This document shows positions 24,831-33,932 of a stretch of DNA of 64,000 nucleotides, one piece after another; position 1 is the first letter of the stretch, and each line of letters starts with the position of its first letter. This DNA comes from JAJRRS01 sp965230275 (GTDB lineage Bacteria; Planctomycetota; Phycisphaerae; Phycisphaerales; Phycisphaeraceae), in the NCBI GenBank assembly GCA_965230275.1, contig CBDDKO010000002.1, positions 2,108,001 through 2,172,000 on the forward strand. The letters are read 5' to 3'. The notes under the pieces are model-generated. The model saw only the letters and a list, made by a program, of their open reading frames with translations, was not told where the DNA came from and searched no databases. The translations under genes were made by a program, and so were the position numbers.

Positions 24831-26273
24831 GTGAACTTGCTTCGCTGCTTGCTGATGATGTGTCTGTGCATCCTGACCGCGTGTCAGGCGGTTGCTGATG
24901 CGCCGCCGAACGTGGTGTGGATCATCGCCGACGACCTGAGCCCCGACCTGGGTTGCTACGGCTACGAAGGCGTTCACACGCCCAACATCGACCGCCTTGC
25001 CGACGAGGGCGCGCTGTACACCAACGCGTTCGTCACCGCACCGGTCTGCTCGGCGTCACGCTCGGCGTTCATCACCGGCGTTTACCAGACGACCACCGGC
25101 ACGCACCACCACCGCACCACGAAGAAGAAGCCGTTGCCGGCACCGGTCGTCCCCATCACCGACCTGTTCCGCGAGGCGGGCTACTTTGTCTGCAACGGCA
25201 ACTCGAACCTCAAGGGCGGCGGCAAGACGGATTACAACTTCACCTACCAAGGCAAGATGTACGACGGCAGGAGCTGGAGCCAGCGCAAGCCCGGCCAGCC
25301 CTTCTTCGCGCAGGTCCAGATCTACGAGCCCCACCGCGACTTCATCAAGACCAAGGACATCCACCGCGCCGACAACGTCCACATCCCCGCGTACTACCCC
25401 GATCACCCTGTGACCCGTGCCGACTGGGCCAACTACCTCAACTCCATCGAGGTGCTGGACCGCAAGGTCGGCGCGATCCTCGACAAGCTCGACAGGGAGG
25501 ACCTGGCGGACAACACCGTCGTCGTTTTCTTCGGCGATCACGGCCGGCCCCACTACCGCGACAAGCAGTTCATCTACGACGGCGGGATCCACGTCCCGCT
25601 GATCGTGCGCTGGCCCGGCAAGATCGAGCCAGGTGAGGTGCGTGAGGAGATGGTCAGCATCCTCGACCTTTCCGCCGCGAGCCTCGGCGTCGCCGGGATC
25701 GACACCCCCGACTGGATGGACGGGCAAGACATGCTCGCCGACGGCTTTGCCGGCCGGGACATGGTCTTCGCCGCCAGGGACCGCATGGGCGGAACCATCG
25801 ACCGCTCACGTTGTGTCCGCACCCTGCAGTACAAGTACATCCGCCACTTCCGCACGGACAAGTCCTATACTCAAATTAGCGGCTACAAGGAGCTGCGCTA
25901 CCCCGGCATGGCGTTGGGCTGGGTGCTGAAAGAACGCGGCGAGGTGGACCCAGAAGCCGAGCTGTTCTGGTCGGACACACGTCCGGCGGAGGAGCTTTAC
26001 GACATCGTGAACGATCCCGACGAGACGCGCAACCTCGCCGACGACCCGGCTTACACCCAGACGCTCACGCAGCTGCGTGCAGCACTGGACACCTGGATCG
26101 ACCAGAGCAACGACCAGGGCCAGTTCCCCGAAGGGACGCCGGAAGAACTACAGAAGACCGTAGACGGTAGCAACGAATACTACCGTAAAGCAATGAAGAA
26201 ACGTGGGCTTTCCACGGACATTGACCGCAATGTTTATCTTAAATGGTGGGAAAAGGAGTTAGGTGTTGAATAA
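24831..26273 (+). CDS. Lipoprotein sulfatase (S1)
   Basis: 480 aa. GGAGG lies very close to GTG 24831; TTG 24837 would give better spacing, changing only two residues. The N-terminus LLRCLLMMCLCILTACQAV has a lipobox L-T-A-C18, predicting an outer-membrane or periplasmic lipoprotein. The sulfatase core is NVVWIIADDLSPDLGCYG, with formylglycine motif C73-S-A-S-R and SAFITGVY, and metal site VVFFGDHGRPHYRDKQ. The C-x-A-x-R form is accepted by known maturases. It overlaps the next sulfatase by 11 bp, so the two are translationally coupled. Confidence 0.92.
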   Translation: MNLLRCLLMMCLCILTACQAVADAPPNVVWIIADDLSPDLGCYGYEGVHTPNIDRLADEGALYTNAFVTAPVCSASRSAFITGVYQTTTGTHHHRTTKKKPLPAPVVPITDLFREAGYFVCNGNSNLKGGGKTDYNFTYQGKMYDGRSWSQRKPGQPFFAQVQIYEPHRDFIKTKDIHRADNVHIPAYYPDHPVTRADWANYLNSIEVLDRKVGAILDKLDREDLADNTVVVFFGDHGRPHYRDKQFIYDGGIHVPLIVRWPGKIEPGEVREEMVSILDLSAASLGVAGIDTPDWMDGQDMLADGFAGRDMVFAARDRMGGTIDRSRCVRTLQYKYIRHFRTDKSYTQISGYKELRYPGMALGWVLKERGEVDPEAELFWSDTRPAEELYDIVNDPDETRNLADDPAYTQTLTQLRAALDTWIDQSNDQGQFPEGTPEELQKTVDGSNEYYRKAMKKRGLSTDIDRNVYLKWWEKELGVE

Positions 26274-28806
26274 GAACCAAGTATCCGTGACAACTCTCGC
26301 TTGTCTGTGTGCGCTGCCTGTGGTCGCACTTGATCCGGCTGAGGCGCAAGCCACTCAGCCGAACATCGTGCTGATCATGGCCGACGACATGGGGTTCTCG
26401 GACACCTCGCCTTTCGGCGGTGAGATCAACACACCCAACCTCGCCTCGCTGGCGGGCAACGGCGTGAGCTACAGCAACTTCTACAACACCGCGCGCTGCT
26501 CGACGACCCGCGCCAGCCTGCTCACCGGGCAGTACTCGCACAACGTCGGCATGGGCGCGCTGCCCAGCACGAATTACAACTACAACAACGGCGGCACCAT
26601 GCCCGGGTACTCCGGCTGGTTCGCCGGCACCGACCCCCAGGCCCCGGACGTCGTCCCCACCCTGCCCGAGGTCATGAAGACCGCCGGCTACGACACATCC
26701 ATGTCCGGCAAGTGGCACCTGACTCGCACCAGCACCATCAACTCAGGGCCCAACGGCACCTGGCCTACCGACAAGGGCTTCGACCGGTTCTACGGCACGA
26801 TGGAAGGCGCGAAGGACTACTTCGAACCCACCTGGTTGGTCGACAGCGACACGCCACAGACCTTCGAGAACACCGCCAGCCTTCCCGCCGATTACTTCTA
26901 CACCAACGCGATCTCGGAGCGCGGCGCGCAGTTCATCCGCGATGAGTACAACGACGCCGACAGCAACCCGTTTATGCACTACCACGCGTTCTACGCCCCG
27001 CACTTCCCGCTGCAGGCCCCGAACAACGCACAGGACGCCCAGGGCAACAACCTCGTCGCCAAGTACCAGGCGCTTTACGCCGCCGGCTGGGACACGCTAC
27101 GTGACAACCGGCTCGCCAACCAGATCGCCTCGGGCCTGCTGCCCGCCGGCACCACGCTCTCGGATAAGGCCAACAGCGACTCGGGCATCCCCGACTGGAA
27201 CACGCTGAATCAGACCCAGAAGGACGAGGTGATCCTGCGGATGGCTGTTTACGCCGCACAGGTCGAGATCCTCGACCAGGGCGTCGGCAAACTGATCGAC
27301 GCCGTGCGCGACCCGCTCGGTGACGGCACCGGCCCGGGCAACGATGCCGACAACATGATGGATGAAACCGTCTTCGTCTTCCTGTCCGACAACGGTGCCG
27401 TCAGCGGCGGCGGCTGGGACGGCCAGGGTGACATCAGCAACTGGGACAACGCCGCCTCCGCCACCAACGTGCGGTACGGCACCGCGTGGGGCAACCTCTC
27501 CAACACCCCCTTCCGAAAGTACAAGACCGATACCTACGAAGGCGGCGTCGCTTCGCCCCTGATCATCTCCGGCTACGGCGTGGATAACACGCTGCAGGGC
27601 ACGTACAACACCACCGATATCGGCCACGTCATCGACCTCGCACCGACGTTCTTCGAACTCGGCGGCGCGACCTACCCCGCCGGCGCAGACGCGTCGGAAC
27701 TCGAAGGCATGAGCCTGGTCGGCACGTTCGACGGCACCGCCGAGGACCTGACCCAGCGCGACATCTTCTTCGAGCACGAAGGCAACCGCGGCGTCCGCTC
27801 CGGCAAGTGGAAGCTCGTCGCGCCCAACGGCTCGAGCAACTACGAACTCTACGACCTGTCCGTCGATCGCGATGAGTCCAACGACCTGAGTGCTTCGAAT
27901 CCCGCCAAGGAGCAGGAGCTGCGTCTGAAGTGGGAAGCCTGGGCGATCCGCAACATGGTCGCTACCTATGAGCAGGACAACGCCGGCTCGCCGTTCCTGA
28001 GCAACGCCGAGATCGACTGGCTCAGCGTCCCTGAAACCCCCGGTGTCATCGCCGAGTACAGCTTCGCATCCAACCTGGCTTCCTCTGATACCGATACCGG
28101 CTCAACCGCATCGGACATGGTGCTGGGCGGCCAGATCATCCGCTCGGATTCCACGGCCACCCTCTACACCGACGGCAATGATCCCCTGAACACCAGCTTC
28201 GCAAACGCCGCGGCGAACGGCTTCACCGCCGAGTTTACGCTTACGTCCGGCAGCGGCGTAGACCTTGAGAACATGACCTTCACCGCTCGGTTCAACAACA
28301 TGGACGCCGGCGAGACCGGCACGATCGTCCTCCGTTCCAGCGACGACGGGTTCGCCAGCGACCTGGCCAGTGTCACCAACGGCTCCACCCAGGGCACCAC
28401 CGACATCCCCGTCGACGTGGACCTCAGCAGCTACACCGGCGTGACCGGCCTGACGTTCCGCTTCTACTTCCTGGGTAGCAACAACAACACCAACGAGCGG
28501 ACACGCATCGTCGGCCCGGTGACACTGTTCAAGTCGAACCTCCTGGCCGGGGACTTGGACGGCGACGGGTTCGTCGGCCTGGCCGATCTGGATATCATCC
28601 TCAACAACTGGAACCAGGCCGTGCCCCCGGGCAATCCCCTAGCCGACCCGACCGGTGACGGTTTCGTGGGCCTGGCCGACCTGGACATCGTGTTGAACAA
28701 CTGGAACGCCGGGACTCCTCCCGCTTCCAACGCGAGCATCCCTGAGCCCGCCAGTGTGCTATTCTGCCTGGCCGGTGCGGGCGCCTTGATTCATCGCCGC
28801 CGGTAA
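26263..28806 (+). CDS. Sulfatase with dockerin-like pair and PEP-CTERM tail
   Basis: 847 aa from GTG 26263, preceded by AGGAG inside the previous gene. Signal peptide to about residue 30, then a sulfatase domain (NIVLIMADDMGFSDTSPFGG). The formylglycine position is C79-S-T-T-R-ASLLTGQY, so Thr replaces the usual Pro or Ala at +2. MSGKWHLTRT and FVFLSDNGAVSGGGW follow. The domain continues to about residue 585; then a beta-sandwich (about 595-755), two EF-hand repeats and PEPASVLFCLAGAGALIHRRR. It may need a tolerant maturase or may be less active. Second sulfatase in the operon. Confidence 0.9.
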   Translation: MLNKNQVSVTTLACLCALPVVALDPAEAQATQPNIVLIMADDMGFSDTSPFGGEINTPNLASLAGNGVSYSNFYNTARCSTTRASLLTGQYSHNVGMGALPSTNYNYNNGGTMPGYSGWFAGTDPQAPDVVPTLPEVMKTAGYDTSMSGKWHLTRTSTINSGPNGTWPTDKGFDRFYGTMEGAKDYFEPTWLVDSDTPQTFENTASLPADYFYTNAISERGAQFIRDEYNDADSNPFMHYHAFYAPHFPLQAPNNAQDAQGNNLVAKYQALYAAGWDTLRDNRLANQIASGLLPAGTTLSDKANSDSGIPDWNTLNQTQKDEVILRMAVYAAQVEILDQGVGKLIDAVRDPLGDGTGPGNDADNMMDETVFVFLSDNGAVSGGGWDGQGDISNWDNAASATNVRYGTAWGNLSNTPFRKYKTDTYEGGVASPLIISGYGVDNTLQGTYNTTDIGHVIDLAPTFFELGGATYPAGADASELEGMSLVGTFDGTAEDLTQRDIFFEHEGNRGVRSGKWKLVAPNGSSNYELYDLSVDRDESNDLSASNPAKEQELRLKWEAWAIRNMVATYEQDNAGSPFLSNAEIDWLSVPETPGVIAEYSFASNLASSDTDTGSTASDMVLGGQIIRSDSTATLYTDGNDPLNTSFANAAANGFTAEFTLTSGSGVDLENMTFTARFNNMDAGETGTIVLRSSDDGFASDLASVTNGSTQGTTDIPVDVDLSSYTGVTGLTFRFYFLGSNNNTNERTRIVGPVTLFKSNLLAGDLDGDGFVGLADLDIILNNWNQAVPPGNPLADPTGDGFVGLADLDIVLNNWNAGTPPASNASIPEPASVLFCLAGAGALIHRRR
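28549..28719 (+). repeat. Dockerin-like EF-hand pair module, copy 5
   Basis: Encodes DLDGDGFVGLADLDIILNN and DPTGDGFVGLADLDIVLNN at the sulfatase C-terminus. This is the only plus-strand copy of the module. Confidence 0.85.
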
Positions 28807-28830
28807 TCGGCGAGCCGTCTGGAGACTGTC

Positions 28831-30459
28831 ATGGTTCGATCAGGTTATGGATTGAAAGGTGCGGCGCACCTGGTGGCTGTTGCGTGTCTTGTGCTTTCGG
28901 CGTGCAGCCAATCCGTGGTGCGGGCGGACAAACCCAGCGTACCCAACATCGTCGTCATCCTCGCCGACGACATGGGCTACTCCGACCTGGGGTGTTACGG
29001 CGGCGAGATCGACACGCCGAACCTCGATGCGCTGGCAAAAGACGGCCTGCGTTTCACCGAGTTCTACAACACCGCGCGCTGCTGCCCCTCGCGCGCGAGC
29101 CTGCTGACCGGGCTGTACCCCCACCGCGCCGAGATGGGCTGGATGACCGCCGCCGACATGGGCCGGCCCGGGTACAGCAACGAACTCTCCGCCGACACCA
29201 GGACTATCTCCGAGGCGCTGGGACACGTCGGTTACGCGACCGCGATGGTCGGCAAATGGCATGTGACCAACGACGCGTCGTACAAGACCGGGCCCAACGG
29301 CTCCTGGCCCTTCGAGCGCGGCTTCGACAGGTTCTACGGCACGATCGCGGGCGCTAAAGACTACTACAAGCCCACCATGCTGTACGACGATAGCGAACCG
29401 GTCAAGGACATCCCTGAAGACTATTACTACACACGCGCCATCACCGAGCGTGCCGTCGGATTCATTCATGACGCGCCCGAGGATAAGCCGTTGTTTCTCT
29501 ACGTCGCGTTCTACGCACCGCACTTCCCGCTGCAGGCCCCGGACACGACCATCGCCAAGTACAAGGGCCTGTATGACGTCGGCTGGGATCATCACCGGGC
29601 CGAGCGTATTCAACGGCAGAAGCAGCTGGGCATCGTGCCGGCGGATACAGAGCTTTCCGAGCGCGATCCGTCCGTCCCGGCGTGGGAAGAACTTTCCGAT
29701 GAGAAGCGGGCCGACATGATCGACCGCATGACGATCTACGCGGCACAGGTCGATGAACTCGACCAGGGCGTCGGCCGGGTCGTCGAGGCGCTTAAGGCCA
29801 GCGGGCGATTCGAGAACACGCTGATCATGTTTATGTCCGACAACGGGGCGGTGGGATTAAGCCTGTGGGGCCGCGGGACACACGAACAGCTCAACCAGAC
29901 CGGCCACTACACGGACTACGGCCGGGGCTGGTCGAACATGTCCAACACGCCCTACCGGCTCTATAAGCGTTACGCCCATGAAGGCGGCGTACGCACACCG
30001 TTGATCGTGCATTGGCCCGGCCACATCGACGACCCCGGCGCGCTGCGCGACGATCCCGGCCATATCATCGACATCCTCCCAACCAGTCTGGCCGTCGCGG
30101 GTAATCCTGATATCCGCACCGATCGGGCCACGCTGATCCCCGACGGTATCAGCCTACTACCCGCCATCAACGGCGAAGGGCTGGACCCCGACCGCCCGCT
30201 CTTCTTCGAGCACGAGGGGCATCACGGCGTCCGGATGGGGCGATGGAAACTCGTCGCATTGAAAGCCAAGAGCCCGTGGGAACTCTACGATCTGCAGACC
30301 GATCGCACAGAGATGCACGACCTGTCTGCAAAGCATCCGGGCAAGGTCAAAGAGCTGGCAAAGCTGTGGAACGACTGGGCCGAGCGGTGCAACGTCCTGC
30401 CGATGGATGAATCCGGCTGGTCGAATCGGATCAAGGCGGCGAAGAAAGCCGGCCGCTGA
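28831..30459 (+). CDS. Lipoprotein sulfatase (S1)
   Basis: 542 aa, starting 24 bp after the previous sulfatase. The signal sequence AAHLVAVACLVLSACSQS carries a lipobox L-S-A-C25. The core is NIVVILADDMGYSDLGCYGGEIDTPNLDALA, with formylglycine motif C84-C85-P-S-R and ASLLTGLYPHR, MVGKWHVTND, and metal site IMFMSDNGAVG. The domain layout and sequence are close to the preceding sulfatase without its beta-sandwich and dockerin/PEP tail, so the two probably arose by duplication with different anchoring. Last gene of the oxidoreductase-sulfatase operon. Confidence 0.93.
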   Translation: MVRSGYGLKGAAHLVAVACLVLSACSQSVVRADKPSVPNIVVILADDMGYSDLGCYGGEIDTPNLDALAKDGLRFTEFYNTARCCPSRASLLTGLYPHRAEMGWMTAADMGRPGYSNELSADTRTISEALGHVGYATAMVGKWHVTNDASYKTGPNGSWPFERGFDRFYGTIAGAKDYYKPTMLYDDSEPVKDIPEDYYYTRAITERAVGFIHDAPEDKPLFLYVAFYAPHFPLQAPDTTIAKYKGLYDVGWDHHRAERIQRQKQLGIVPADTELSERDPSVPAWEELSDEKRADMIDRMTIYAAQVDELDQGVGRVVEALKASGRFENTLIMFMSDNGAVGLSLWGRGTHEQLNQTGHYTDYGRGWSNMSNTPYRLYKRYAHEGGVRTPLIVHWPGHIDDPGALRDDPGHIIDILPTSLAVAGNPDIRTDRATLIPDGISLLPAINGEGLDPDRPLFFEHEGHHGVRMGRWKLVALKAKSPWELYDLQTDRTEMHDLSAKHPGKVKELAKLWNDWAERCNVLPMDESGWSNRIKAAKKAGR

Positions 30460-30501
30460 TCCCGCTTGGTTGATATAGAGCGCCTTGCATAATCACTTTC
30501 T

Positions 30502-30575
30502 GTCATACCCGCGCAAGCGGGTATCCATTTTATTTTCAAGCAGGACTGCTGGATTCCCGCCTGCGCGGGAAGGAC
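30502..30575. repeat. REPIN-like inverted repeat element
   Basis: Two REP-like arms in inverted orientation: GTCATACCCGCGCAAGCGGG at the left and the complement of GTCCTTCCCGCGCAGGCGGG at the right. Each is itself a hairpin, and they are about 20 bp apart. Its translation contains the tell-tale IPACAGMT string typical of such repeats. It sits between convergent genes and may also act as a bidirectional terminator. Confidence 0.7.
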
Positions 30576-30606
30576 GGACGAAAGTCATGCGAAACGCTCA
30601 AGTCGC

Positions 30607-31533
30607 TTACCGCTGTTGCCGTGGTTTCTCAGGAGCCGCTTCGGGGGCTTCTCCCGTGGACGGCGGCGTGTAGTAGCGGAAGTAGTCGTACACGGCCAGG
30701 CTGGTTTCAGGGTCCTTGTCGCACCAGTTGGCGCTGATCGCGGTCAGCCAAACGTTTAGCCGGTCGTGCGTGAACTGATCGGCGGGGTATTCGCCGTAGA
30801 CCGTTTTTTCGCCGTTGACGTAGAACTGCACGCCCTCGGCGGTCCACAGGAAGCTGTAGGTGTTCCAGGCCGCGGGATCGAACGGCTTACCGTCGTGCCC
30901 CGCCGGCTTCACCACGTCGCCGTGCGGCTTGGGCCGACGGCCGAACTCCTTGCCGTCCGGCTTCCAGATGATGATGTGCTGGGTGAACTTGCCGTAATTC
31001 GGGCCCGCGTTCTCGTAGCAGTCGATTTCGGTGCGCCGCTCGGGTGGGTAGGTCGTCGTGACGATGGGCTCGCCCTGCTCGGCCTCGGAGACGTCGGCGA
31101 ACATCGCCCAGAAGGCGTGGTGCCAGCCCTCGTCGGTCGTGCCGTCGTTGTCGTCGTCGCGCCCGTCGCCGAGCTTGGCGCGGACCTCGTAGTAGCCGTA
31201 GTGGAAACGCTCTTTGGTGACGATGCCCGCGCCGGTGTTGTGCTTGCCTCGGATCGGTTCGTCGAGCGGAGAAAGCCGAAGCGTCAGCACACCGTCTGCG
31301 ATCTGGACGTTTTCGGTCAGCTGGACGCTGCGGTGCTTCGCGTCGCCGCGAAACGCCCAGGCCTCGGTGTTGAGCGCATCGCCATCGAACTCGTCGTGCC
31401 AGGTCAGCTCGTAGCCGAGGTCTTCGGCGGGATTCGCGTGGCTATGGGTCGCGGTGAATAGCGCGGCCGCCAGCATGGCGGACCGGATGACGGTCTTTTT
31501 TCGTAATCGCATAGTGTCTGGGTTCCTGATCAT
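30607..31533 (-). CDS. GH16 family glycoside hydrolase (single domain)
   Basis: 308 aa. ATG 31533 overlaps the upstream metalloprotease stop as ATGA, suggesting translational coupling; ATG 31512 is an alternative. Signal peptide to about 34, then a GH16 domain with E169-I-D171-C-Y-E174 and WHHAFWAM. It is a paralogue of the two EIDGYE enzymes at the left end, including the acidic EF-hand-like loop (DDDNDGTTDE) before WHHAFW. It lacks the LamG-like, dockerin-like and PEP-CTERM parts and ends in a Pro/Glu/Arg-rich tail. Probably a periplasmic or released enzyme acting on the same substrate as its paralogues. Confidence 0.9.
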   Translation of the reverse strand: MIRNPDTMRLRKKTVIRSAMLAAALFTATHSHANPAEDLGYELTWHDEFDGDALNTEAWAFRGDAKHRSVQLTENVQIADGVLTLRLSPLDEPIRGKHNTGAGIVTKERFHYGYYEVRAKLGDGRDDDNDGTTDEGWHHAFWAMFADVSEAEQGEPIVTTTYPPERRTEIDCYENAGPNYGKFTQHIIIWKPDGKEFGRRPKPHGDVVKPAGHDGKPFDPAAWNTYSFLWTAEGVQFYVNGEKTVYGEYPADQFTHDRLNVWLTAISANWCDKDPETSLAVYDYFRYYTPPSTGEAPEAAPEKPRQQR

Positions 31534-33890
31534 TTACGGCGCATGATGCCGGCGGCGCCGAGCAGCCAGAGGCTAAGGGTCGCGGGTTCGGGGATGCTGG
31601 TTGCGGGCGGTGGCGTGCCGGCGTTCCAGTTGTTCAGGACGATGTCCAGGTCGGCCAGGCCCACGAAGTTGTCGCCGGTCGGGTCAGCCAGCGGATCGCC
31701 GGGTGGGATGGCCTGGTTCCAGTTGTTGAGGATGATATCCAGGTCGGCCAGGCCGACGAAGCCGTCGCCGTCGAGGTCACCGGCGAGCACGAGGCCGGCA
31801 TTGATCAGGGCCTGTTCGAAACTGATAGACGGGTCGTTGTAGTTCAATTCGAGCAGGTCCACGTCGTCCCAGTCGATGACACCGCTGAGGTCGATGTCGC
31901 CGAGCGTCCAGCCCATGCCGGTCAGGCCGAAGTTCGTCCCCAGCAGCAGGAGGTCGTCGGCATCGACGTCGCCGTCGGTATCCGCGTCGCCGTCGGTGAA
32001 GGGGTTGAGCCGGATCGTCATATCGTCGAGCAGCGCCTCTTGTGCGATGCCGGCGGGGTTGGTTGCGGTCTGCGTCATCCGCAGGCTGAAGTACCGGCTC
32101 AGCGCCACGGGGCTGATGGCCTTATCTTCGAGCAGCAGCACGCCATCGAGCCGAACATCCAGCAGCGGCTGGTCGCCGCTCTCATCGATAACCAGTTGCA
32201 CGTCAAGATCGGACGTGTCATACGTGCCCGTGGCCTGGATCGACCCGAGGACCTCCGCCGAGACACTGCCCGTGCCGGAGACGTTCAGCGCGAAGACGCG
32301 CTGATCGTCACGTACGTTGAGGAAAGATTGATCATCATCAAAGACCAGCGAGAAGCCGGACGAGGCGTCGATCCCGGCATCGACGAGCATGGCGATGTTC
32401 ACGTCCAGAACCCAAAGCTCGCCCTCGAGGTCGGGGGCGAAGTTGCGCATCAGGTCGGCGTTGACGGACTCGGTGGTCGCCCCGCCGTCGCTGACGGTGC
32501 GGAACCTGGCGCGGCTTGCCTGAATGTCAATCAAGGCTTCACCGGGGGCGCTGTCCACGCCGATGGCGTTGGTATCGTAGATTGAGTCGGCGACGCCGGA
32601 CTTCTGCCGGGCGAACCAAAAACGGTTGGTGTTGATGTCGGACGCGTCGCCGTTGGGATCGTTGGTGATATCGAACGTGTCGGTGAAGACCAGGCCCAGG
32701 TCGGCCGGTGGCGAGTAGCTTGCCGTGCTGACGTCGACATCCAGGCGGTAGAATTGGTTGAGGTTGGCTTCGCCGTTAACCTTGATGAAGTAGTCACCGG
32801 CCGGGATCGCCATCTGGTCGATCTCTTCAGCCGTGCCCGCTTCCTGTTGGTCCACCGTCATCAGCTTCACGCCGTTGGTGTTGTAGACCTCGTACTTCAG
32901 GTCGGATCGGGCGGAGAAGTCGGTGTTGCTGCCCTGCTCGTTGGTCGAGTAGGTCGGGCCCTCCGGCCGGACGCGGATGTAGGTCCAGGCCCAGTCGGTG
33001 GTGGTGAACTTGAACCAGTCGGTGTCGCCATCGTCGTCGATGCCCAGCCAGCTGTCATCCATCTCTGCGACCACCGAGTTGTTCGCGTCGGTGCCCCAGT
33101 CGATCGAGCCGCTGGTGCCGAGGTTGCCCATATCGGAGGCGTTGGCCATGGTGTCGTTGCCGCCGTTCTTCTCGAGCGGGTCGCCGTAGAGGCGGTTCAT
33201 GGCGTAGATATCGTCGAACTGGACGCCCCAGAAGCCGGTCTCAAGCGGCGTTTCCATGACGGCGTTGGCGCCGCTGATGTCGGAGTGGCTCAGGCCGATG
33301 CCGTGGCCGGACTCGTGCGCGATCAGGTTACGCAGCGGCGCACCGTTGCTGATGTACCAGGACGGGGTGCCGCTGGAACCGAGGTAGGTATCGATGCGCA
33401 TGTCGCCGTTGTTGGGGAATGAGTTGTCGGCGAGCACGCCGCCCTTGTCGTTCTCCCAGGTGAAAGGCACGCCGCCGATGCGCATGTCGCCGGAGCTGCC
33501 TGTGTCGGAGCCGTCGGGGTTCTGCTCTGGCTCGTAGATCATGGTCAGGCCGCTGACGCGCGTGTACTGGTCGTAGACCCGGTCCATGATGCTCCACCAC
33601 GGCCGGTTCGTCAGGTCCGGCACACGGTCGACCGCCGCCACGCCCCAGCCGATGTCCAGCGCATTGATCACGTCGCTGTTGCTGCCGCGTGACCAGCCCT
33701 CGCCATCGGGTACGACCGACCACAGCAGTGTTATGGCGTCGCCCCGCTGCAGCCCGCTCCCGTCGGTCTTGGTCGAGGTCCAGCGGTTGTTGATGTCGTA
33801 GGCGGCCGCGGGGCTGACCGGCAATGAATAAGCCAGCAGACCGCATGCGAGCGCGGCGGCGGCGAAGTAACGGGTGGGTCGGTTCTCCAA
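31530..33890 (-). CDS. Secreted matrixin-like zinc metalloprotease with dockerin-like pair and PEP-CTERM
   Basis: 786 aa from TTG 33890 (AAGGGA about 10 nt upstream; no ATG fits before the signal peptide). The signal peptide ends near AAA30. The zinc site is H192-E-S-G-H196-G-I-G-L-S-H202, the HExxHxxGxxH metzincin motif, with a Met-turn at VMETP (M212). A pre-peptidase-like beta-domain (about 225-395), a LamG-like domain (about 400-640), an extra dockerin-like pair (ADTDGDVDADDLLLLG, DIDLSGVIDWDDVDLLE) and the usual pair precede PEPATLSLWLLGAAGIMRRK. It lies between the GH5-like and GH16 genes, 42 bp and an overlap away, forming an operon. Confidence 0.9.
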   Translation of the reverse strand: MENRPTRYFAAAALACGLLAYSLPVSPAAAYDINNRWTSTKTDGSGLQRGDAITLLWSVVPDGEGWSRGSNSDVINALDIGWGVAAVDRVPDLTNRPWWSIMDRVYDQYTRVSGLTMIYEPEQNPDGSDTGSSGDMRIGGVPFTWENDKGGVLADNSFPNNGDMRIDTYLGSSGTPSWYISNGAPLRNLIAHESGHGIGLSHSDISGANAVMETPLETGFWGVQFDDIYAMNRLYGDPLEKNGGNDTMANASDMGNLGTSGSIDWGTDANNSVVAEMDDSWLGIDDDGDTDWFKFTTTDWAWTYIRVRPEGPTYSTNEQGSNTDFSARSDLKYEVYNTNGVKLMTVDQQEAGTAEEIDQMAIPAGDYFIKVNGEANLNQFYRLDVDVSTASYSPPADLGLVFTDTFDITNDPNGDASDINTNRFWFARQKSGVADSIYDTNAIGVDSAPGEALIDIQASRARFRTVSDGGATTESVNADLMRNFAPDLEGELWVLDVNIAMLVDAGIDASSGFSLVFDDDQSFLNVRDDQRVFALNVSGTGSVSAEVLGSIQATGTYDTSDLDVQLVIDESGDQPLLDVRLDGVLLLEDKAISPVALSRYFSLRMTQTATNPAGIAQEALLDDMTIRLNPFTDGDADTDGDVDADDLLLLGTNFGLTGMGWTLGDIDLSGVIDWDDVDLLELNYNDPSISFEQALINAGLVLAGDLDGDGFVGLADLDIILNNWNQAIPPGDPLADPTGDNFVGLADLDIVLNNWNAGTPPPATSIPEPATLSLWLLGAAGIMRRK
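31609..31783 (-). repeat. Dockerin-like EF-hand pair module, copy 6
   Basis: The same two-repeat module (DGDGFVGLADLD, TGDNFVGLADLD) next to the PEP-CTERM tail of the metalloprotease. A more divergent second pair lies just N-terminal to it. Confidence 0.85.
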
Positions 33891-33932
33891 GTGAAGTATC
33901 CCTTCGTGGGTCTAGGATCGGGTGTGTGGTTA

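Noticed and set aside
30285..30539. Minus-strand ORF of 84 codons with KWIPACAGMTE
   Set aside because: Its start lies in the REPIN-like repeat and the rest is antisense to the sulfatase end; the peptide is a by-product of the repeat.
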